Source: Alistipes sp. (GTDB taxonomy: Bacteria > Bacteroidota > Bacteroidia > Bacteroidales > Rikenellaceae). Taken from it: 60,704 nt of DNA. Under the pieces are notes generated by a model that saw only the letters and a program-made list of their open reading frames with translations, made no database searches and was not told where the DNA came from. The number at the start of each line of letters is the position of its first letter. Position 1 is the first letter of the stretch. Positions 8,887-17,150 of this stretch are shown here, one piece after another. The position numbers were made by a program, and so were the translations under genes. The stretch is taken from positions 1 to 60,704 of the forward strand of contig JAFYRB010000015.1 of the NCBI GenBank assembly GCA_017559615.1, given 5' to 3'.

Positions 8887-9678
8887 TGCGCTGTCTATGC
8901 ACCCCTTCAAGAGTGCATCTGCAATATTGTAATGCGCCATATCTCCCACCTCGCGAAGCTTCTGCTTTGCTATATCGAGGCTTTCGGCATTAGGCATAAT
9001 GACACCATCTATCAGTTGCCAGGGTATCATTCGTTGTGCGCTTATCTCCTTGGTAGATTGCTCGGTGTAGTGGCTTATTGCCGCGAGGAGCGTTGAGAGT
9101 TGTGCTATGGCGTAGTTGTCATCCTCCTGACTTGGATGCAGAATATCGCCCCTCTGGGGTATAAATCGTGGGTTTCCCGTAACGCCTGTATCTTGGTCGC
9201 TATGAGATAGTTGTGGGATGATGATATCGTCTACGTCTATGAGTCGCATCCCGCTCCTATCAAGGATAATATTCTCGGGCGAGATATCGCCGTGAGGCCT
9301 ACCACATCGCAACTGCTCAAGAGCCATTCGGTCGAATAGCTGACTTAGCCTACGATAGTCTCCCGCACCATTTATCACCGCTTCGTCGAGCGTCACGCCC
9401 TCCATCCACCGATGTATGGTGCAGCGTGCGCGATACGTCTCGCCCATAATGGTGTAGACCTCTATAAAGGTGTCACGTTGCGACAGACGCTTGCCATCAG
9501 CCGCGTAGTAGCACTTAAATAGAGAGTCGCCCCCGATGCCATCAATCTGACATCGTGAGGCGACGCTATTGCTTCCTGCAATAATACTCTCGGCGTAGAT
9601 GTGTATCTCACCTATACCCTCAACCTGTAGTCGAGGCATACGGAGGATGTTGATGATATCTACCGCCGCAAGAATCAC
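8827..9678 (-). CDS. Small protein-kinase-fold protein
   Basis: 283 residues, cytosolic, with kinase-like catalytic motifs: HGDISPENII (the HxDxxxxN loop, near residue 128) followed by LIDVDD in place of DFG. There is no clear glycine-rich loop, and the N-lobe is short and divergent. It could be a small-molecule or protein kinase of the lipopolysaccharide-kinase or RIO-like type; substrate unknown. The start is uncertain: a GTG at 9678 lies 4 bp after the pepD stop, while an ATG at 9639 would drop 13 residues. The C-terminal ~19 codons overlap the end of the patatin gene on the opposite strand, so the two mRNAs are complementary there. Confidence 0.7.
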   Translation of the reverse strand: MILAAVDIINILRMPRLQVEGIGEIHIYAESIIAGSNSVASRCQIDGIGGDSLFKCYYAADGKRLSQRDTFIEVYTIMGETYRARCTIHRWMEGVTLDEAVINGAGDYRRLSQLFDRMALEQLRCGRPHGDISPENIILDRSGMRLIDVDDIIIPQLSHSDQDTGVTGNPRFIPQRGDILHPSQEDDNYAIAQLSTLLAAISHYTEQSTKEISAQRMIPWQLIDGVIMPNAESLDIAKQKLREVGDMAHYNIADALLKGCIDSALIVQSLTTENRIAEVKREI

Positions 9679-9682
9679 TGCA

Positions 9683-11137
9683 CTATGCGATACGCTTCAA
9701 AAGCTCTACGAGGAGCTTCCAGAACTTATCTACGGTCGAAATCTCAAGACGCTCGTCTGGAGAGTGTACGCCGCGGAGCGTAGGACCGAATGATACCATC
9801 TCCAAGTGAGGGTACTTCTCGAGGAACAAGCCACACTCCAAACCTGCGTGGATAGCGCGTACCTTTGGCTCCTCATTAAAGAGGTCGCGGTAGCACTGTG
9901 CAGTCTCCTTAAGGAGTACAGAGTCTGGGTTAGGAGCCCAACCTGGATAGCCATCCGAGTGCTCCACGTCGAAGCCTGCGAGGTAGAATACCGACTCGAT
10001 AGTCTGTGCAGCATAGAGCTTTGCGCTCTCAACCGAAGAGCGCTGTGATGTTGTAACCTTCACCTCCTGTGCCTCGGTGTCAATCTTCACAGATGCGAGG
10101 TTCGAGCTTGTCTCAACAAGACCTGGCATTGCGAATGACATTGCCAAGATGCCGTTAGGAAGACCTACCAACGCAAGCAACAAGTAGCAGAGGTCGTCGT
10201 TCGACATAACCATCTTTGGAGTCTCGGCATCGGTCACTGCGAAGCGCATACGTGGCTCTGTGTGCTTGAACTCCTCCATCATCATCTGACCAAACTCCAA
10301 GTAACGCTCCTCGAAGTCCTCCACCTCGGCTGATGGAACACCTACGATAGCGAATGCCTCACGTGGGATAGCGTTGCGGAGGTTACCGCCGTTGAAGTCT
10401 GCCAATACAACCTGGAACTTATCAATAGCGTTGTAGAGGAAGCGTGCCATTAGCTTATTAGAGTTTGCACGGCCCTTGTCGATATCATCACCAGAGTGAC
10501 CACCGAGCAAGTCACCAATCTCAAGACGTACGAAGGTGTAACCCTCTGGTACCTCCTCCGACTCATAGTTCATCGTAGCAACGGTGTCAACACCACCCGC
10601 ACAGCCGATGAACAACTCGCCATCATCCTCCGAGTCGAGGTTTACGAGGTACTTACCAGTAAGCATACCCTCGCCAAGACCGAAGGCACCTGTAAGACCT
10701 GTCTCCTCATCAACCGTAAAGAGTGCCTCGATAGCAGGATGCTCGATAGTAGTATCCAAAAGCACTGCCAACGCCGCTGCCATACCGATACCGCAGTCGG
10801 CACCGAGTGTAGTACCCTTAGCCTTCACCCACTCGCCATCAATCCAAGTCTCGATAGGGTCGTTCTCGAAGTCGAACTCCACGTTTGAGTTCTTCTCGCA
10901 TACCATATCCATATGTGACTGAAGAATCACCGCTGGGCGGCTCTCGAAGCCTGGAGTAGCAGGCTTACGCATAACCACGTTACCAGTCTGGTCGGTCTGA
11001 TACTCGATATTGTGCTTCTTGGCAAACTCCACCAACCACGCGATAATCTTCTCCTCCTTCTTCGAAGGGCGTGGCACACGTGTGATGTCGTCAAACTGCT
11101 CCCAAATAAGTTTTGGCTCTAAATCTCTGATTGTCAT
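9683..11137 (-). CDS. pepD: Aminoacyl-histidine dipeptidase (Xaa-His dipeptidase)
   Basis: 484 residues of the M20C dipeptidase family, cytosolic, hydrolysing dipeptides such as carnosine. Metal-site motifs are visible: LQSHMDMVCEKN (first His/Asp), TLGADCGIGMAAALA (bridging Asp), FTVDEETGLTGA (Glu-Glu) and NLDSEDDGELFIGCAGG. The lid or dimerisation domain lies in the middle, and the last metal His is probably in the C-terminal region (AIHAGLECGLF). Length matches the family. It sits 35 bp after batB's stop on the opposite side of a small gap and is followed directly by the kinase-like gene. Confidence 0.95.
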   Translation of the reverse strand: MTIRDLEPKLIWEQFDDITRVPRPSKKEEKIIAWLVEFAKKHNIEYQTDQTGNVVMRKPATPGFESRPAVILQSHMDMVCEKNSNVEFDFENDPIETWIDGEWVKAKGTTLGADCGIGMAAALAVLLDTTIEHPAIEALFTVDEETGLTGAFGLGEGMLTGKYLVNLDSEDDGELFIGCAGGVDTVATMNYESEEVPEGYTFVRLEIGDLLGGHSGDDIDKGRANSNKLMARFLYNAIDKFQVVLADFNGGNLRNAIPREAFAIVGVPSAEVEDFEERYLEFGQMMMEEFKHTEPRMRFAVTDAETPKMVMSNDDLCYLLLALVGLPNGILAMSFAMPGLVETSSNLASVKIDTEAQEVKVTTSQRSSVESAKLYAAQTIESVFYLAGFDVEHSDGYPGWAPNPDSVLLKETAQCYRDLFNEEPKVRAIHAGLECGLFLEKYPHLEMVSFGPTLRGVHSPDERLEISTVDKFWKLLVELLKRIA

Positions 11138-11172
11138 AGCATTAAGTTTTTAGTAGTTTGTATATTATTTCG

Positions 11173-12210
11173 TTAACGTTCAAAAAGTCGTACGCCCTTG
11201 AGTAGTGGGTTGCGACGCTCGAAGATAAGCATCTCCACAACGAGCAATAGCAATGCCACGCCGAGGAACCACTGATACTGCTCGTCATACTCCTCGAAGG
11301 TCATCAGCGATAGCTCCGTAGCCTCCATCTCATCCAGGCGCGCGATAATCTCCTCGAGGCCAAAGCTCTCGTTACGCGAACGGGTATAGATACCTCCCGT
11401 AGCCTCAGCCAACTGCTGAAGGAGTGGCTCTCCGAGTTTCGTGACAACCATCTTACCCTCGTTGTCCTCCATAATCTCGCCATTTATCTTTAGTGGCGTA
11501 CCCTCGGGAGTTCCGATACCTATGGCACATATCATAGCCCCTTCGGCCTGTGCCTCGGCTATTGCAGCTTCGCTACCCGTGTCGTGGCCCTCACCATCCG
11601 TAATAAGTATTATCACACGGCTTTTGCTGCTCTGTGTGCTGCGTGTGAAGGAGAGGAGTGCCACCTCCAGAGCCTTACCAATATTGGTACCCTGCTCGGC
11701 TATAAGGTCGGGCGAAAGACGCTTCGTAACCGACTCGGCCATCTTATAGTCACCCGTGATAGGTAGCAACACCTCCGCCTCATCGGCAAAGGCTACGATG
11801 CCTATACGGTCATTTGTCATACGCTCCAAAAGGCGTGTTATGGCGTAGCGCGTACGCTCCATACGGCTTGGCGTAACATCCTCGGCAAGCATCGAGTTCG
11901 AAACATCGACAACCAGCACAATCTCCCTACCTTGGCTCTCCACGGTGCGGAGCTTCGAGCCTGTCTGTGGTCGGGCAAGGGCAAGAACCATAAAGCCCAC
12001 TGCAAGCGCGAGAAGCGATATCTTTATCCAGCCACGTGGCGAGGAGTAGTCGGGCATAAGTCTACGTAGCGTAGCTACATTGCCCAGTTTTCGCAGTTTA
12101 CGGCCTGCGTAGAGGCGTAGCAAGAGGTAGAGTAGCGGGAGTGCCGCCACCACGATAAGGAGCCACAGCCACTCTGGTGCGCCAAAGGTAAATATGTTGC
12201 TCTTAACCAT
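11173..12210 (-). CDS. batB: BatB: membrane-anchored vWA protein
   Basis: 345 residues. Two N-terminal hydrophobic segments (about 12-30 and 63-82), a vWA domain with a complete MIDAS (DVSNS near 101, the Thr in QGTN, and TDGEG), and one C-terminal helix (about 312-331). Bat proteins are inner-membrane proteins with periplasm- or cytosol-facing metal-ion-dependent adhesion domains, linked to aerotolerance and virulence in Bacteroides. It is the last gene of the moxR-DUF58-Bat operon here. Confidence 0.92.
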   Translation of the reverse strand: MVKSNIFTFGAPEWLWLLIVVAALPLLYLLLRLYAGRKLRKLGNVATLRRLMPDYSSPRGWIKISLLALAVGFMVLALARPQTGSKLRTVESQGREIVLVVDVSNSMLAEDVTPSRMERTRYAITRLLERMTNDRIGIVAFADEAEVLLPITGDYKMAESVTKRLSPDLIAEQGTNIGKALEVALLSFTRSTQSSKSRVIILITDGEGHDTGSEAAIAEAQAEGAMICAIGIGTPEGTPLKINGEIMEDNEGKMVVTKLGEPLLQQLAEATGGIYTRSRNESFGLEEIIARLDEMEATELSLMTFEEYDEQYQWFLGVALLLLVVEMLIFERRNPLLKGVRLFER

Positions 12211-12231
12211 CTTCTTAATCTATCGTTTAAA

Positions 12232-13215
12232 CTACATTGGTAGGCGGTTTAGCACCACACGTGCCACAACGAACTCCGCTGCCAAGAGGAGCAGTGCGAG
12301 GAGTAACCAACCCATATACAACTCCTCGTAGGTGGTGTAGTGTGTAACCTCCACTTTGCTCTTCTCCAGCTGGTTAATCTGCTCGTAGATAGCCTTCAGC
12401 GCCTCGTTGTTATTGGCACGGAAGTACTCGCCGCTGGTCTTCGAGGCGATATCGCGAAGGAGTGCCTCGTCAATCTCCACATCTGCCATCACGTAGGTGA
12501 TATTTCCAAATGGGTCATACGCCGGCATAGGGGCCTTATCGCGGCTACCCACGCCAATGGTATAGACCTTAATGCCGAGGTCACGAGCAATCTCCGCCGC
12601 CATAATTGGAGATATCTGACCGCGGTTATTCACACCATCGGTAAGCAGTATCACGACCTTCGATTTTGCGCCACTCTCGCGCAGACGGTTCACTGCCGTA
12701 GCAAGACCATTACCGATTGCCGTACCATCCTCCACCACGCCACTACGTAGTCGTGAGAGCATAGTACCTACGGTTGCTTGGTCGGAGGTCAGAGGACACT
12801 GCGTGAATGACTCACCTGCGAATGCCACAACCGAGATGCGGTCGCCACTACGCTCCGCCACAAACTCTGTTGCTAACTGCTTGGCAGCCGAGAGTCTATC
12901 GGGTGTGAAGTCGCGGGCAAGCATCGAACTCGAGATATCCATCGCAATAACGATGTCGATACCCTCGGTTGTTGTCTCCTCCTGGTGGTCGACAATCACA
13001 GGGCGGGCAAGGGCCACTATCACCGCCGCAAGGGCCGCAATACGTAGCACAAAGGGTACGTGACGTAGCCAATAGCGTAGCGTACGGGGAGCCTTCACAC
13101 CTCCCGTCGTAGAGACTACGATAGAGGCGCGCTTACGTCCCAGCAAGATGTAGTACACCACCACAAGGGGTATTATCGCCAAGAGGTAGAGTATCTCTTT
13201 GTTTAGTAACTCCAT
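12232..13215 (-). CDS. batA: BatA: membrane-anchored vWA protein
   Basis: 327 residues with the same layout as BatB: N-terminal helices (about 7-24 and 55-72), a vWA domain with MIDAS DISSS, GTAIGN and LTDGVN, and a C-terminal helix (about 302-322). BatA and BatB are paralogues and are thought to work as a pair with the MoxR ATPase. The gene is 1 bp from batC and 21 bp from batB, a tight operon. Confidence 0.92.
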   Translation of the reverse strand: MELLNKEILYLLAIIPLVVVYYILLGRKRASIVVSTTGGVKAPRTLRYWLRHVPFVLRIAALAAVIVALARPVIVDHQEETTTEGIDIVIAMDISSSMLARDFTPDRLSAAKQLATEFVAERSGDRISVVAFAGESFTQCPLTSDQATVGTMLSRLRSGVVEDGTAIGNGLATAVNRLRESGAKSKVVILLTDGVNNRGQISPIMAAEIARDLGIKVYTIGVGSRDKAPMPAYDPFGNITYVMADVEIDEALLRDIASKTSGEYFRANNNEALKAIYEQINQLEKSKVEVTHYTTYEELYMGWLLLALLLLAAEFVVARVVLNRLPM

Positions 13216-13216
13216 A

Positions 13217-14053
13217 TTACCAATTCTTTTTACCAGGGATTATGAGAGCCTTCTTCTTATCCTTGAGCTTATCCTGTGTCTTATCCTCCTCGGCCTGTAT
13301 AGCATCGAGCATACGCTCCTGGTCGCTATTTAGCTGTTGAGGACGCTCGCCACCTTCGGGTTGCTGTTGAGGCTCATTCTCGCCCTCATCGCCACCATTA
13401 TCCTGCTCATTATCACCCTGCTGATTATCCTGCTCGGGGTTCTGCTGCTGATTCTGGTCTTGATTCTGGTTATTATCCTGATTCTGTTGGTTGTTATTCT
13501 GCTGATTGTTATCGTTTTGCTGCTGCTGATTATCCTGATTCTGGTTCTGCTGTTGCTGCTGACGCTTCTGGTCTACGATACGCTTGGTAAGGACGTAGTC
13601 GTACTTAGTCTCCTTATCGTCGGGATTCAGGCGCAACGACTCACGGAAACTATTTAGCGCAGCCTCGTACTTCTCATCGGCAAAGAGGCTCTCACCGAGG
13701 TTACGTAGCACCTCGGCACGCTGCGTAGCCGTAAGGAGCGTATCGGCAGCGATATCCTCATACAAGCGATAGGTATGCTCGGCAACGAGTGTCGAGTCCT
13801 CGGGAGTTGTGCGACGTAGCTGGTGGTGGGCATTAGCGCGGTTATACAACGCCTCGTAGTTCGTAGAGTCGTGTTCCAAGGCGCTATTGTAGCGGTTGAA
13901 ACTTGTGAGGTAGTTGTTTCGTGAGAAGTTACGATTACCCTCACGCACCAAGCTTCGCTCGCGGAGATACTGCGCCTCGACATTGGTCACGCCTGCAACC
14001 ATCGCCACCAACACCATCATCACTATGGCTACATATCGTTTAATGCTCATCAT
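13217..14053 (-). CDS. batC: BatC: TPR protein with a Gln/Asn-rich tail
   Basis: 278 residues. A signal peptide or anchor (about 1-27) precedes two to three TPR units (about 30-165). A ~75-residue stretch made almost only of Gln, Asn, Asp and Glu follows, then a short C-terminal motif of the BatC kind (LNSDQERMLDAIQAEEDKTQ, then a Lys-rich end with PGKKNW). The repetitive CAG/AAC-rich DNA at about 13340-13570 is prone to length change. BatC normally follows BatB, but here it precedes BatA. Confidence 0.85.
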   Translation of the reverse strand: MMSIKRYVAIVMMVLVAMVAGVTNVEAQYLRERSLVREGNRNFSRNNYLTSFNRYNSALEHDSTNYEALYNRANAHHQLRRTTPEDSTLVAEHTYRLYEDIAADTLLTATQRAEVLRNLGESLFADEKYEAALNSFRESLRLNPDDKETKYDYVLTKRIVDQKRQQQQQNQNQDNQQQQNDNNQQNNNQQNQDNNQNQDQNQQQNPEQDNQQGDNEQDNGGDEGENEPQQQPEGGERPQQLNSDQERMLDAIQAEEDKTQDKLKDKKKALIIPGKKNW

Positions 14054-15192
14054 TCGTTAATCTTTGTATCGATAGTTATCTCACGCTTCTCCTTGTTGTG
14101 GCTCTCCTTCTGCTTGGTGTTCTCCACGAAGTAGTATGCGCGGGTGAATGTCGCCTCACACTCCTCCGCATCGGGAATCACCTTTGCGAACTTCACAAGG
14201 TCGGCACTCTGAAGTATGGCTATAAGGTCGCTGCGGCTGTCGCGTGGCATATCCACATCGCGAAGCTCCGCGATAACCTCATTCGAGGTCTTGTCCAAGA
14301 CGCTTAACGCCCATCTATCCTCGATGTAAACCTTTAATATTGAGGTGATTGAGGAGTAGTATAGTTTGTGTTTATTGTTCTGCCAGAGTTTACGATTCTT
14401 AAGCTCCTCGAGGGCCTTTATAGCTACGATATGTGGTGGAAGTTTCGGTTTAGGCGGCACTACCGTTATCATATCTATACGCTTTATGCCTAACATATAA
14501 GCGAGCCATATTACGAGAGCCACAACCACCAGACCTATTATGGCATAGATCACATAGTCACGCACCTCGGCAAACTTAAACGGAAGGTTCTTCACCGTGT
14601 AGACGCCCTCGTCCTTCAGTAGTGCCTCGGCCTTCTGGCTATCTACGCCGAAGCCCTGCTGCGATGTAGGGTCTGCCTTGAGGAATAATGTTGTGTCTAA
14701 CTCTGTGTATGACAACACGTTAAGACGCAAAGTATCGCGGCTATAAAGTGTGTCGGGCTTATCGCGATTCTTATCAAAATAGAGAATCGCAGGAAGCATT
14801 GGCAATGCTCCAGTCTCCATTGCTGCGAGGGTGTAGCGCTTACGAAGATGGAGGCGACGGCCATCAGTCTCCACCGTATCCAATTGTGCCTCATCGAGGA
14901 ACTCGAAGATATCCTCGTTATACTCCTCGTAGGTCGACATCGAGCGCTTCTTATTCGCCAGATCATTGACCTCCTTTGGTGTGCGAGCCTTGCGGAAGTC
15001 GGGGAGTGAGATTCTCGTAGCGCGGTCGGTCTCAATATCTATGATATACTCCACGCGGTCACCAACCTCGATGCTATCCCTCGAGAAGTGGCCACTGATG
15101 GTAGGCACCTCGCCACGTACCTCCGTCGCCGAGAGGCACATAACAGCCATTGCTACCACCGAGAGTAGCGCTATGTAAAGGTGGCGTATCAT
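14050..15192 (-). CDS. Bat-operon membrane protein (BatD-like/DUF4381-type position)
   Basis: 380 residues. A signal peptide (1-27), an extracytoplasmic beta-rich domain (about 30-185, with the phrase SIEVGDRVEYIIDIETD), a transmembrane helix (about 203-223), and a cytosolic helical tail containing the region LEELKNRKLWQNNKHKLYYSS. This is the protein normally found between DUF58 and BatA in Bacteroidetes; its function is not known. It resembles the N-terminal part of BatD-type oxygen-tolerance proteins. It overlaps DUF58 and BatC by about 4 bp each (ATGA-type coupling). Confidence 0.75.
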   Translation of the reverse strand: MIRHLYIALLSVVAMAVMCLSATEVRGEVPTISGHFSRDSIEVGDRVEYIIDIETDRATRISLPDFRKARTPKEVNDLANKKRSMSTYEEYNEDIFEFLDEAQLDTVETDGRRLHLRKRYTLAAMETGALPMLPAILYFDKNRDKPDTLYSRDTLRLNVLSYTELDTTLFLKADPTSQQGFGVDSQKAEALLKDEGVYTVKNLPFKFAEVRDYVIYAIIGLVVVALVIWLAYMLGIKRIDMITVVPPKPKLPPHIVAIKALEELKNRKLWQNNKHKLYYSSITSILKVYIEDRWALSVLDKTSNEVIAELRDVDMPRDSRSDLIAILQSADLVKFAKVIPDAEECEATFTRAYYFVENTKQKESHNKEKREITIDTKINE

Positions 15193-16073
15193 CGTTTCTT
15201 AAACATCTTTATAAGTTCCTTAACGTAGTCTCCATCTGTGGCAACCTCGGCCATATCCACACGGTTGTGGCTCAAGAGCGATGCCATAGCCTCGTTACGC
15301 TCGTCGTACTGCTTGGTCCAGAACTCCCTAACGCGGCGTGATGAGGTGTCGAGCCAGCTACGTACTCCCGTTTCGGCATCCTCAACCTCTATGATACCCA
15401 CATCGGGAAGCTCCTTATCGCACTTATCGAAGACACGTATCGCCATAATATCGTGTTTCGAAGAGGCGATTTTCAGGGCATCCTCCAACTTTGGCATATC
15501 CGCAGGCGAGTTGATAAGGTCGCTCAACAAGAATGTCGTAGCACGCTTCTTATTCACACCCACCAGGAAGCGCAACGCCTCGGAGATATTCGTACCCTTA
15601 CCCGAAGGTGTGAAGCTCACTAACTCGCGGATAATCATAAGGATATGGCTACGTCCCTTCTTCGGAGGTATAAACTTCTCGATATGGTCCGAGAAGAGGA
15701 TACATCCCACCTTATCGTTGTTCTTCGATGCCGAGAAGGCGAGGGTTGCGGCAATCTCGGTTATGAGATTCTTCTTCGTAAGCTCCTCGGAGCCAAACAT
15801 TCGCGATGGCGATACGTCGACAACAAGCATCATCGTCAGCTCACGCTCCTCCTCATAGACCTTGACGTGTGCGCGGTGCGCTCGTGCCGTAACATTCCAG
15901 TCGATATCTCGCACATCATCTCCTGGGCGATACTCTCTTACCTCCGAGAATGACATACCACGGCCGCGAAACGCAGTGTGGTACTTACCTGCGAAAATCT
16001 CGTCCGAAAGACCTCGAGTCTTAATCTCGATGCGCCTGACGCGCTTTAGTATATCCTCGTCGTTATACTGCAT
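15189..16073 (-). CDS. DUF58 domain protein of the MoxR/Bat operon
   Basis: 294 residues. The DUF58 signature GRGMSFSEVREYRPGDDVRDIDWNVTAR is seen near residues 36-64 (quoted in two parts: GRGMSFSEVREY, then PGDDVRDIDW), followed by a vWA-like fold with DVSPS. No membrane segment is visible, so it is cytosolic. DUF58 proteins accompany MoxR ATPases and are thought to bridge the chaperone to its membrane vWA clients. Its ATG overlaps the moxR stop by one base (TAATG). Confidence 0.9.
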   Translation of the reverse strand: MQYNDEDILKRVRRIEIKTRGLSDEIFAGKYHTAFRGRGMSFSEVREYRPGDDVRDIDWNVTARAHRAHVKVYEEERELTMMLVVDVSPSRMFGSEELTKKNLITEIAATLAFSASKNNDKVGCILFSDHIEKFIPPKKGRSHILMIIRELVSFTPSGKGTNISEALRFLVGVNKKRATTFLLSDLINSPADMPKLEDALKIASSKHDIMAIRVFDKCDKELPDVGIIEVEDAETGVRSWLDTSSRRVREFWTKQYDERNEAMASLLSHNRVDMAEVATDGDYVKELIKMFKKR

Positions 16074-17071
16074 TATGGCACGATGACGTTATTGAGGATG
16101 TCGGTTATAATCTGCTCAGTGGTAATATTCTCAGCCTCAGCCTCGTAAGTTAGGCCAATGCGGTGGCGAAGCACGTCGTGACATACGGCACGCACATCCT
16201 CTGGAATCACATAACCACGACGCTGGATGAAGGCATAGGCACGTGCTGCCTTGGCAAGGGCGATGCTGGCACGTGGCGAGCCTCCATAGGCGATAAGTGG
16301 CTGAAGGTGCTGAAGATGATACTCCGCAGGCTCACGTGTTGCGAAGATGATGTCGATGATGTATCGCTCAATCTTCTCGTCCATATAGACCTTGTTGACA
16401 ATCTCTCGAGCGCGCATAATATCCTCTGGCGTGATGACCTTCTCGACCTCTGGCATACCCTCACCGCGGAGGTTCATACGTATGATGTCAAGCTCCTCGG
16501 CACGCTTAGGGTATGATATCTTTGCCTTGAGCATAAAACGATCTACCTGTGCCTCTGGGAGTGGATATGTACCCTCCTGCTCGAGAGGGTTCTGCGTCGC
16601 AAGTACGAGGAATGGCTTTGGAAGAGGGTAGGTGCTTTCGCCAATTGTCACCTGCTTCTCCTGCATAGCCTCCAAGAGTGCTGACTGAACCTTGGCTGGC
16701 GAACGGTTAATCTCATCCGCAAGTACGAAGTTCGCAAAGATAGGGCCTCGCTTAACGCTGAACTCCTCGTTACGCTGCGAGTAGATAAGCGTACCGATAA
16801 GGTCGGCTGGCAGCAGGTCGGGAGTAAACTGTATGCGGGCAAACTTTGCATCTACGGCCTTCGAGAGTGTGGTTATGGCGAGGGTTTTTGCCAAGCCTGG
16901 AACACCCTCCAAGAGGATGTGACCATCCGAGAGAAGACCTATGAGAAGGGTGTCGATGAGGTGCTGCTGACCTACGATGACACGCGAAATCTCCTTGCGG
17001 AGTGTGTCGACAAATACCGACTCCTCCTGAATATGAGCATTCAGCTCCTTGATGTTTACAACTTCGTTCAT
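16073..17071 (-). CDS. MoxR-family AAA+ ATPase
   Basis: 332 residues from the ATG at 17071 (MNEVVNIKEL); a longer frame would need a TTG. Walker A is the variant LLEGVPGLAKT, Walker B is LADEINRSPAKVQSALLEAMQE, with sensor 1 ATQNP. The C-terminal lid domain is present. MoxR proteins are cytosolic chaperone-like ATPases that act with vWA partners, often to load metals or assemble complexes. It is the first gene of the operon; a ~80-base AT-rich leader separates it from the S41 gene upstream. Confidence 0.94.
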   Translation of the reverse strand: MNEVVNIKELNAHIQEESVFVDTLRKEISRVIVGQQHLIDTLLIGLLSDGHILLEGVPGLAKTLAITTLSKAVDAKFARIQFTPDLLPADLIGTLIYSQRNEEFSVKRGPIFANFVLADEINRSPAKVQSALLEAMQEKQVTIGESTYPLPKPFLVLATQNPLEQEGTYPLPEAQVDRFMLKAKISYPKRAEELDIIRMNLRGEGMPEVEKVITPEDIMRAREIVNKVYMDEKIERYIIDIIFATREPAEYHLQHLQPLIAYGGSPRASIALAKAARAYAFIQRRGYVIPEDVRAVCHDVLRHRIGLTYEAEAENITTEQIITDILNNVIVP

Positions 17072-17150
17072 TGTTATATTGATATTATTCTTTTCCAATG
17101 GTTGAAACGCCCCTTAACGTGCGTGTATTATGCAAAGTTACAAATTTATT

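Noticed and set aside
13337..13657. Plus-strand open frame rich in Leu/Ile opposite batC
   Set aside because: It is the complement of the Gln/Asn-rich codons of batC, so the apparent hydrophobic protein is an artefact.
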